Below are positions 51,372 to 57,049 of a stretch of DNA of 57,049 nucleotides, piece by piece. The stretch covers positions 1 to 57,049 of the forward strand of contig JAFZQZ010000116.1 in assembly GCA_017620135.1 (NCBI GenBank), in the 5' to 3' direction. Position 1 is the stretch's first letter; each line of letters begins with the position of its first letter. The notes beneath the pieces were generated by a model, which was not told where the DNA came from, searched no databases, and was given only the letters and a program-made list of their open reading frames with translations. Origin of the DNA: Bacillota bacterium (GTDB taxonomy: Bacteria; Bacillota; Clostridia; Lachnospirales; Bianqueaceae). The position numbers were made by a program, and so were the translations under genes.

Positions 51372-52307
51372 TTACAGAACCGCCAGTGTACAGGAAGCGG
51401 TATCGAGCCGCACGTTCGCGCCAAGCGGAAGACTCATGGTAGGCCGCGCGTGGCCGCAGGAATAGCCGATCAGTACCGGCTTATCCTTGGGCAGAAGATC
51501 ACGGAAGACCTGTTCCAGCGGCATGATCTCTTTCCCGGCGTCACAGTCGGTATAGTAGCCCATGATAATGCCCTCGCAGTCCTCAAACAGACCAGCCAGA
51601 CGCATATGATTGAGCATGCCGTCCAGACGATAGATCGCCTCGTGGACATCCTCCAGGAACAGGATCTTACCCTTGGTATCAATGCCGTACGGTGTTCCGA
51701 TCGAGGAAGAGACCAGCGAAAGATTTCCGCCGCAGAGGATACCCTCGGCTGTCCTGCCCTCTTCCCAGAGAGATTTTACCGGTGTGGCGGACGGGAGCTC
51801 ATCGATCAGTCCTCCGGTCAGATCACCGAACATCGCGGCCTTCAGCCATTCCATGGTATAGTCATCCACCCCCTGGATCAGTTCGGTAGAAGGCATCGTC
51901 GTATGATAAGTGACCAGACCGCAAAGCTGGTTCAGCGAGATATGCAGTGCGGTGATATCGCTGTAGCCGGCGAACCACTTGGGATGCTTTTTGATCTCAT
52001 CGAAATCCAGCCTGTCCAGCATGCGCTGTACGCCATAGCCTCCACGGATGCAGTAGATCCCGTCGATCGTCGGATCCAGGAACGCTTCCATCACATCTCT
52101 GGCGCGGACCTCATCCGAGCCGGCAAGATACCCGTAGGCCTGGCCGCAGGAAGGATAAAAATACGGCTCCAGTCCCAGGTCTCGTAGGACTTTGTCGCAC
52201 GCATGGATCTTCTCTTCCCGTTCGTTCGGATCCTGAGAGATCGGGCCGGCCGGAGCGATGACAGCAACATGGGCACCTTTAAAAAGCGGTCTGGGTGTGA
52301 TATACAT
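51372..52307 (-). CDS. LD-carboxypeptidase (S66 family)
   Basis: 311 residues. 'GAHVAVIAPAGPIS' at the start, 'IYCIRGGYGVQRMLDRLDF' and 'FAGYSDITALHI' with the nucleophile Ser are characteristic of peptidase family S66, which includes LdcA and microcin C7 self-immunity protein MccF. It removes the terminal D-Ala from muropeptides in peptidoglycan recycling, or cleaves peptidyl-nucleotides (MccF). Given three Nudix domains in the same operon, the second role is worth considering. RBS GGAGG. First gene of the operon. Confidence 0.88.
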   Translation of the reverse strand: MYITPRPLFKGAHVAVIAPAGPISQDPNEREEKIHACDKVLRDLGLEPYFYPSCGQAYGYLAGSDEVRARDVMEAFLDPTIDGIYCIRGGYGVQRMLDRLDFDEIKKHPKWFAGYSDITALHISLNQLCGLVTYHTTMPSTELIQGVDDYTMEWLKAAMFGDLTGGLIDELPSATPVKSLWEEGRTAEGILCGGNLSLVSSSIGTPYGIDTKGKILFLEDVHEAIYRLDGMLNHMRLAGLFEDCEGIIMGYYTDCDAGKEIMPLEQVFRDLLPKDKPVLIGYSCGHARPTMSLPLGANVRLDTASCTLAVL

Positions 52308-52341
52308 AGGAAATTCCTCCGATCTTTCGTCCTATATTAGC

Positions 52342-52365
52342 AAAAAGCCCGCCACTTGGGCGGGC
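52342..52365 (-). terminator. Terminator after tRNA-Val (CAC)
   Basis: GCCCGCC (52347-52353) with GGCGGGC (52359-52365), 5-nt loop; on the minus strand TTTTTG follows. The S66 operon begins only 35 bp beyond, without a clear promoter of its own, so it may depend on read-through. Confidence 0.85.
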
Positions 52366-52372
52366 ACTCATA

Positions 52373-52445
52373 TGGAAACAACAGGGTTCGAACCTGCGAC
52401 CTTTCGGATGTGACCCGAATGCTCTCCCAGCTGAGCTATGTTTCC
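52373..52445 (-). tRNA. tRNA-Val (CAC)
   Basis: A 73-nt cloverleaf: acceptor GGAAACA/TGTTTCC, D-stem GCTC/GAGC, anticodon stem TTCGG/CCGAA with loop GTCACAT (anticodon CAC, reads GUG), T-loop TTCGAAC, discriminator A. CCA is not encoded. Confidence 0.92.
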
Positions 52446-52459
52446 TTGATGCTTATAAT

Positions 52460-52488
52460 ATGATACTAGTTTTGCCGTATGTTGTCAA
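52460..52488 (-). promoter_or_regulatory. Promoter for tRNA-Val (CAC)
   Basis: Minus strand perfect TTGACA (plus 52483-52488), 17-bp spacer, TATCAT (plus 52460-52465). Confidence 0.75.
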
Positions 52489-52537
52489 CCTTTTTCTCAT
52501 ACATCTTGTTTTTTGTGGACATTTGATGGACAGGGTA

Positions 52538-52546
52538 TGCTATAAT
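52538..52546 (+). promoter_or_regulatory. Extended -10 promoter for the MFS gene
   Basis: TG-C-TATAAT, a perfect extended -10 element; the -35 position is poor (GACATT). It lies 55 bp before the MFS start codon. Confidence 0.65.
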
Positions 52547-52600
52547 AAAACAAATCACTTTTGGGATGAAAGTATACAGATTATAAAGGGAGAAAATGCC

Positions 52601-53815
52601 ATGGGCCGCATTCGGGGAAAATACATTCTTGCTGCCATCTGCGCGTGTAGTCTGGTCGGGGCGTCCCTCGGCCTGCTGGTCAATGTAGCCGGTGTTTTCT
52701 TCACACCCATGGCCGATGATCTTCACGTCGGGCGAGGCAGTGTGGCGATGGCGCTGACGATCGCTACCCTCGTCTATGCGTTTGGCGGCCTTGTCGCGCC
52801 TAAACTGATCCACGTCTCCACCTATAAGAAATGGCTCATCGTATGCACGCTCGTCATCGTTTTGTCGACCGTCGGCATATCCTTCTGCCGCAGCCTGATC
52901 CCGCTTTATCTGTTCTTTGGGATCCGTGGTTTCTTCGCTGGTTTCACCGGTCCGGTTTTGATGAGTATTTTGGTCAACAATTGGTTTTATGAAAAGAATG
53001 CCCTGATCAACAGTATCGCCATGGGCGTGTCCGGTCTGCTTGGTGCGCTTTTCTCTCCGATCCTTACCAGTATTATCGAAGCTTCCAACTGGCAGACAGG
53101 CGTCCTTGTCAACGGCGCTCTTCTCCTTGTTTTTTATCTTCCCGCCATTCTGCTTCCTATCGGATATATTCCTGAAACACAGGGAATGGCGCCTTACGGA
53201 GCCGCTCCGGTCAAGGACGGCAAAACACCTGAAGTGGCTGTCTGGACGATCATACCGATCCTGGTCGTTCTTTTGACTCTCTTTGCCGCAACCGGTCCAT
53301 TTGTTACCGCTTATCCTCCGCACTTTCCGGGAATTGCCGGAAGCTATGGTTTTTCCAGCGCGGTTGGGGCGACGATGCTCTCGATTTGTATGTTCTCCAA
53401 TTCCGGCGGCAAACTGATTTTCGGCGTCATTTCAGAAAAACTGGGATCCCTTCCTTCCATGCTTCTCTATGCGGCGCTGAGCTCTCTCGGGATCCTTTTG
53501 ATCCTGCTTTTTCCTCAGACCATTTTCCTTTACCTGGGAGCCGCTCTGGTAGGCCTGGTCTATACAATGGGTTCCGTTGCTATCGTTGTCGCCACTCGGG
53601 ATCTGGTCGGCCTTGGCAACTATAATAAAGTCTATCCGAAAGTTTATACCGTAGCGATCATCGTCAACGCGCTTTCCGGTTCCGTCATCGGTTTTATCTA
53701 TGATGCCTTCAAGAGTTATCGGATCGCGCTTCTGATCGCGCTGATCTTCCTGGGGCTCATGTTCGTCTCATTGATCCTGGCTTATCGGATCCGGAAAAAA
53801 CGTCCTTTTACATGA
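52601..53815 (+). CDS. Major facilitator superfamily permease
   Basis: 404 residues and 12 predicted membrane helices in two groups of six, with a cytoplasmic loop near 195-215 (PETQGMAPYGAAPVKDG). The arrangement and the 'VNVAGVFFTPMADDLHVGRGSVAMALTIATLVYAF' N-terminal pattern fit MFS members related to oxalate/formate or monocarboxylate carriers; the substrate is uncertain. The ATG at 52601 with AAAGGGAG is chosen; the 47 codons upstream in frame contain the promoter. Confidence 0.88.
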   Translation: MGRIRGKYILAAICACSLVGASLGLLVNVAGVFFTPMADDLHVGRGSVAMALTIATLVYAFGGLVAPKLIHVSTYKKWLIVCTLVIVLSTVGISFCRSLIPLYLFFGIRGFFAGFTGPVLMSILVNNWFYEKNALINSIAMGVSGLLGALFSPILTSIIEASNWQTGVLVNGALLLVFYLPAILLPIGYIPETQGMAPYGAAPVKDGKTPEVAVWTIIPILVVLLTLFAATGPFVTAYPPHFPGIAGSYGFSSAVGATMLSICMFSNSGGKLIFGVISEKLGSLPSMLLYAALSSLGILLILLFPQTIFLYLGAALVGLVYTMGSVAIVVATRDLVGLGNYNKVYPKVYTVAIIVNALSGSVIGFIYDAFKSYRIALLIALIFLGLMFVSLILAYRIRKKRPFT

Positions 53816-53832
53816 TCTGTTACTCCCGGCAC

Positions 53833-53875
53833 AAAAAAGCGCTGGAACCTTTTTTTGAAGGCTCCAGCGCTTTTT
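53833..53875. terminator. Bidirectional terminator between MFS and GH3 genes
   Basis: AAAAAGCGCTGGA pairs with TCCAGCGCTTTTT (outer stem 13 bp), with CCTT/AAGG inside; A-run before and T-run after, so it works in both directions. Confidence 0.9.
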
Positions 53876-53888
53876 AATATCTCTTTTT

Positions 53889-56318
53889 TTAGTCCAGTTT
53901 CAAGATCAGCTGCAGGATCCGTTTGGCACAGATCACCAGATCTTCTCTTGTAATAAATCCTTTTTCGATCGCGGCCAGAAGACGGTCCGGATAGCCGAGA
54001 CCCATCTTGATATCGTCCCCGGCTTTTGCCTCTTTATAATGTTCTCCAAAGGTATACCAGTCAGAAGTGACCATTCCTTTATATCCCCATTCTTCCCTGA
54101 GGATCCCGGTCAGCAGATCCCAGTTTTCGGAAGCGCGGTGGCTGTTGACGATATTGTATCCGGTCATCAGGCACCAGGGATCCGCTTCTTTGACGATGAT
54201 CTCAAACTGTTTGAGGTAGATCTCCCGGATCGCTCTCTCGGAAGCTCTGGAGTCCGAATCTTTCCGGTTCGTTTCTTTATTATTCAGGGCAAAATGCTTG
54301 GGCGTCGCCGCAACGTGGTTGGACTGGATCCCACGAACCATCGCGGCGCCTTGTTTACCTGCCAGATACGGATCTTCCGAATAATATTCAAAGTTGCGGC
54401 CGCAAAGGGGATTCCGATGGATACAGACGCCCGGGCCAAGCCAAATGGCCAGATTGTTTTCCTTGATCTCTCTGCCCCCGACTTCACCGACGGCATAGCA
54501 GACATCCGGGTTCCAGCTGCAGGCGAGCAGCGTCGCGCAGGGGAAGGCCGTTGTCGTGATCCCGATGCCGTTATTCAGCCTTACTCCCGCGGGGCCATCC
54601 GCCGTCATGGCACTGGGGATCCCGTATCTGGGATTATTGCCGAATCCGAAGGAATTTGCGACACCGGTATTCGGCTGTCCACCCAGAAGATGGGCAATAT
54701 CTTCTGTCGGCAGACTATCCACGAATTCATCCAGGCTCATCCTTCCTTCCGCTACATCGATCAGCTGGGGCGGCATATGTTCTTCAAAGATCTGATGGGA
54801 AGCATACGCTCTCACAGCCGGAACCGGGTACTGCATATCGTTTCGATCCATCTGAATAAATCCGCTGGCATTAGGATCATTCGGCTCTCCCAGCGGCAGC
54901 TCTTCAAAGGACCCGTCCGCGAGCATTCTCTTGGGCAGCTGAGTCGGCGCCATTCTGCTGACGACCTGCTCCGTGATCACGTTTTCTTCCAGCATAAAAG
55001 TGTTTTCGCAGAGCATAACATCGCGTACGCTGGTTCCCGCATAGAATCGGTACTCACCCTTTTCCAGCAACCAGGCGGATTTCGCGACTTTACCCAGATC
55101 ATCGTAGGAAGCCATCTGGCTTACCGGGAAACGAACTGTCATTACCTGCCGTTCGCCGGGACCCAAGAGCCTCGTCTTCTGATAACCGGCAAGCTGCTTC
55201 GCGGGTTTTCCCAGCAGACCCTGCGGAGCACTGAAATAGACTTGGAAAACCTCTTTTCCTGGCACTTCTCCGGTATTGATGATCTCGCTGGTAATAGTAA
55301 CTGTATCACCGTCGAATGCTGCGACTGGTTTGTCCACGTGGAAAGTGGTATAGCTGAGTCCGTATCCAAAAGGATACATTACTTTCTCAGCCGCGCCGGG
55401 GATCGTCTCAAAGTAACGGTATCCCACATAAATATCTTCGAAATACTCGGCATAATCATCATTATCATAGAAAGAATCCGCGCACGGATAGTCTTCCAGT
55501 GAACGTGCCAAGGTATCCGAAAGCTTTCCGGAAGGATTCCCGATCCCGTATAAAAGTTCCGCTTCCGCAAGTCCGCCTTCCATGCCGGCCTGCCATCCCA
55601 TGAGAGCACCCTGAATCCTGGGATTATCTTTAAACCAGCTGACGTCGACCATTCCTCCTACATTCAGGATAGCGATGACACGCGGGAAAGCCTCGCTGAC
55701 CTTTTTTACCATCGCGGCTTCCGCATCGGACAGGTAAAAATCTCCATGCTCAAAAAGTTCGTTGGAAAGGTCGATCACGCTCTGATCAGACATTTTATGG
55801 ATCGGTATTTTATCAAAGCTGCTTTTCCGATCCCAGCCTTCTCCGCTGAACCGACAGATGGAAATGATCGCTGTATCCGTAAACACCCGTGCCTTTTTAA
55901 GGAGATCATCCGGTACCTCAGGCTCTTTCGTCATTCCCGGGACCTTGCCCGCGGCAAACTGTGCCGCGATCTCCTTTTCGTAAAAAGTGATGGTATCCTG
56001 AAAGACTGATGCCTCGCCAGCCACTTTTATCATTCCCTGGGCCAGGTTTCGCATATAGGCTACGGTAACATCGCCGGAACCGCCGCCGCCTTTCACATAA
56101 TCGATGGTCGCTTTCCCAAAAAGAGCGACTCGTTTTCCCTTTTCGAGAGGCAGAGCGTCCGCTTCATTTTTCAGCAAAACCATTCCTTCTTTCGCTGCCT
56201 GTTTGGACAGTTCAATATGCTTCTCAGAGCCAGTGACTCTGACCAGACCATCTCCACCTTCATGCGGCTGAAGTGGCAGATTGGGCTGATATTTGATTCT
56301 GCTCCATTTTTCCATCAT
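53889..56318 (-). CDS. GH3 beta-glucosidase-type enzyme with permuted domains
   Basis: 809 residues. The usual second GH3 domain and fibronectin III-like domain come first ('EGMVLLKNEADALPL', 'VKGGGGSGDVTV', 'YPFGYGLSYTTF'), and the catalytic TIM barrel comes last ('SAMTADGPAGVRLN', 'GPGVCIHRNPLCGRNFEYYSEDP', 'ATPKHFALNN', 'GMVTSDW' with the nucleophile Asp near residue 753). This reversed order is known in some rumen and gut beta-glucosidases. No signal peptide. The ATG at 56318 follows AGGAGG. Acts on beta-glucosides or beta-xylosides. Confidence 0.9.
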   Translation of the reverse strand: MMEKWSRIKYQPNLPLQPHEGGDGLVRVTGSEKHIELSKQAAKEGMVLLKNEADALPLEKGKRVALFGKATIDYVKGGGGSGDVTVAYMRNLAQGMIKVAGEASVFQDTITFYEKEIAAQFAAGKVPGMTKEPEVPDDLLKKARVFTDTAIISICRFSGEGWDRKSSFDKIPIHKMSDQSVIDLSNELFEHGDFYLSDAEAAMVKKVSEAFPRVIAILNVGGMVDVSWFKDNPRIQGALMGWQAGMEGGLAEAELLYGIGNPSGKLSDTLARSLEDYPCADSFYDNDDYAEYFEDIYVGYRYFETIPGAAEKVMYPFGYGLSYTTFHVDKPVAAFDGDTVTITSEIINTGEVPGKEVFQVYFSAPQGLLGKPAKQLAGYQKTRLLGPGERQVMTVRFPVSQMASYDDLGKVAKSAWLLEKGEYRFYAGTSVRDVMLCENTFMLEENVITEQVVSRMAPTQLPKRMLADGSFEELPLGEPNDPNASGFIQMDRNDMQYPVPAVRAYASHQIFEEHMPPQLIDVAEGRMSLDEFVDSLPTEDIAHLLGGQPNTGVANSFGFGNNPRYGIPSAMTADGPAGVRLNNGIGITTTAFPCATLLACSWNPDVCYAVGEVGGREIKENNLAIWLGPGVCIHRNPLCGRNFEYYSEDPYLAGKQGAAMVRGIQSNHVAATPKHFALNNKETNRKDSDSRASERAIREIYLKQFEIIVKEADPWCLMTGYNIVNSHRASENWDLLTGILREEWGYKGMVTSDWYTFGEHYKEAKAGDDIKMGLGYPDRLLAAIEKGFITREDLVICAKRILQLILKLD

Positions 56319-56348
56319 CACAGTAAACCTCCTGAGATTGTTGGCTCT

Positions 56349-56354
56349 ATTATA
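56349..56354 (-). promoter_or_regulatory. -10 box for the GH3 gene
   Basis: Perfect TATAAT on the minus strand, 31 bp before the start codon; the -35 region (TGGAAA at 17 bp) is weak and lies inside the 56359-56397 hairpin. Confidence 0.5.
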
Positions 56355-56358
56355 CAAA

Positions 56359-56397
56359 AGAATCCTGCCATTTTCCATATCAGATTCGCAGGATTCT
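56359..56397 (-). terminator. Second hairpin downstream of the rRNA operon
   Basis: AGAATCCTGC (56359-56368) with GCAGGATTCT (56388-56397), 19-nt loop; on the minus strand TTTTGT follows. It may be a back-up terminator. Confidence 0.5.
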
Positions 56398-56415
56398 ATT
56401 ATTATGTTTTATGAA

Positions 56416-56457
56416 AACAAAAAAGCCATCTGTCAGGATCTTTCCTTCAGATGACTT
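56416..56457 (-). terminator. rRNA operon terminator
   Basis: AAGCCATCTG (56423-56432) with CAGATGACTT (56448-56457), one mismatch; on the minus strand a run of six T follows, 16 bp after the 5S gene. Confidence 0.85.
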
Positions 56458-56473
56458 CTTTCACATTATAAAA

Positions 56474-56590
56474 GCTGGCAGCCGCCTACTCTCCCAGGCA
56501 GTCCCCCACCAAGTACCATCGGCCGCCTCGGTCTTAACCGTCGTGTTCGAAATGGGAACGGGTGTTTCCCCGAGACGCATCACCACCAGC
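56474..56590 (-). rRNA. rrf: 5S ribosomal RNA
   Basis: About 117 nt. The minus strand begins GCTGGTGGTGATGCGTC and ends GTAGGCGGCTGCCAGC, which pair as helix I; the conserved CCATTTCGAACACGACGG and GGGAGAGTAGG segments are present. Ends are set by helix I pairing. Confidence 0.93.
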
Positions 56591-56592
56591 AA

Positions 56593-56664
56593 CTCCCCGA
56601 GTAGGGCTCGAACCTACAACCCTCCGGTTAACAGCCGGATGCTCTACCATTGAGCTATCGAGGA
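56593..56664 (-). tRNA. tRNA-Asn (GTT)
   Basis: A 72-nt cloverleaf: acceptor TCCTCGA/TCGGGGA (one G-U pair), D-stem GCTC/GAGC, anticodon loop CTGTTAA (GTT), T-loop TTCGAGC, discriminator G. CCA is not encoded. It lies between 23S and 5S, only 2 nt before the 5S gene. Confidence 0.93.
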
Positions 56665-56666
56665 AA

Positions 56667-56688
56667 ACAGTTCAGCAGGCTGAACTGT
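56667..56688 (-). other. Processing hairpin between 23S and tRNA-Asn
   Basis: ACAGTTCAG/CTGAACTGT, a 9-bp perfect stem with a 4-nt loop, directly upstream of the tRNA. A second hairpin, CGCGC-GAAA-GCGCG on the minus strand, lies at 56749-56762 just after the 23S end. Both probably guide pre-rRNA cleavage. Confidence 0.6.
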
Positions 56689-56764
56689 ACCTTCAAAACT
56701 GCATATCAAACTTAGAGTTCCGATGTTCTTTGCGTCTTCACTTCTTCCCGCGCTTTCGCGCGTT

Positions 56765-57049
56765 GAACAAGCTCCTCGACCTATTAGTACCGGTCAGCTC
56801 AACATATCTCTATGCTTTCACCTCCGGCCTATCTCCTTGTCGTCTTCAAGGGGTCTTACTCCTCTCGGATGGGATATCTCTTCTTGAGGTTGGCTTCACG
56901 CTTAGATGCCTTCAGCGTTTATCTCTTCCGGACTTGGCTACTCTGCCATGCAGTTGGTCTGCAACAGATGCACCAGCGGTCCGTCCATTCCGGTCCTCTC
57001 GTACTAAGAACAGCTCCTCTCAAATATCCTACGCCCACGCCGGATAGGG
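56765..57049 (-). rRNA. rrl: 23S ribosomal RNA, 3' end (continues beyond window)
   Basis: About 285 nt of the 3' end. The sarcin-ricin loop AGTACGAGAGGACCGG and the closing ACCGGTACTAATAGGTCGAGG are present on the minus strand. The 3' boundary is approximate. The gene runs past the right edge. Confidence 0.95.

Noticed and set aside
52460-52600. N-terminal extension of the MFS protein
   Set aside because: The region contains promoters on both strands; the start at 52601 has a proper RBS.
56359-56457. Riboswitch before the GH3 gene
   Set aside because: The hairpins are better explained as terminators of the rRNA operon; no known aptamer consensus is visible.

Overview
The window looks like the chromosome of a gut-type, Gram-positive Bacillota bacterium (Clostridia or Erysipelotrichia; I cannot place it more finely). 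The basis is strong AGGAGG ribosome-binding sites, sigma-A type promoters (TTGxxx-N17-TATAAT), intrinsic hairpin-T terminators, GTG/TTG starts, an sortase-anchored adhesin, lipoproteins, hfq next to a YnbB-type PLP enzyme, and many glycan-active enzymes (GH38, GH2, GH3, GH18). The genetic code is the standard bacterial one. I see no prophage, CRISPR array or insertion sequence.

Layout. 1-5.5 kb: a DUF1848 protein, a divergent GNAT-Nudix fusion, then a leftward operon nudC / ADP-ribosylglycohydrolase / SDR dehydrogenase. 5.5-12.3 kb, rightward: a GH38 alpha-mannosidase, a small unrecognised protein, a 328-bp non-coding stretch packed with long inverted repeats, a stand-alone reverse transcriptase, and a transglutaminase-like lipoprotein. 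12.3-16.3 kb, leftward: an XpaC-like membrane protein, TelA, acylphosphatase, phosphohexomutase and tRNA-Val(GAC). 16.4-23.2 kb, leftward: a DUF5688 protein, a membrane-anchored acidic/Cys-rich protein and a 1734-residue multidomain surface adhesin. 23.4-28.5 kb: DUF3842 and a GH18 protein (leftward), then DUF1667, mutY and a SUV3-like RNA helicase (rightward). 28.6-36.8 kb: a seven-gene leftward hfq operon (hfq, YnbB-type, RsmF-type, FAD reductase, degenerate amidase, GlpA-like, FAD/NAD oxidoreductase). 36.8-41.5 kb: GH2, a beta-lactamase-fold/GNAT fusion, a small protein and a serpin. 41.6-49 kb: ogt, a PII-like protein with a DUF1538 membrane protein, pgmB, an esterase, a serine hydrolase and a Gfo/Idh/MocA oxidoreductase. 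48.4-52.3 kb: a leftward operon of LD-carboxypeptidase, three Nudix domains in two genes, and a PfkB-HAD fusion. 52.4-56.3 kb: tRNA-Val(CAC), an MFS permease and a domain-permuted GH3. The right edge holds the end of a leftward rRNA operon in the order 23S, tRNA-Asn, 5S.

The best candidate for an undescribed system is 8.67-10.75 kb. A reverse transcriptase with an intact YSDD site, but without visible retron or group II intron hallmarks, lies just downstream of a region with a 17-bp perfect long-range stem, a 13-bp perfect hairpin with a matching outer stem, and a GC-rich double hairpin. The protein before it ends in a strand pattern faintly like a nuclease fold. I read this as a possible RT plus structured-RNA module. 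That is inference from sequence only. Other points of note are four gene fusions, an amber codon just after the best start of a flavoprotein gene, a degenerate amidase, and a thioester-domain-like adhesin that seems to lack its reactive glutamine.
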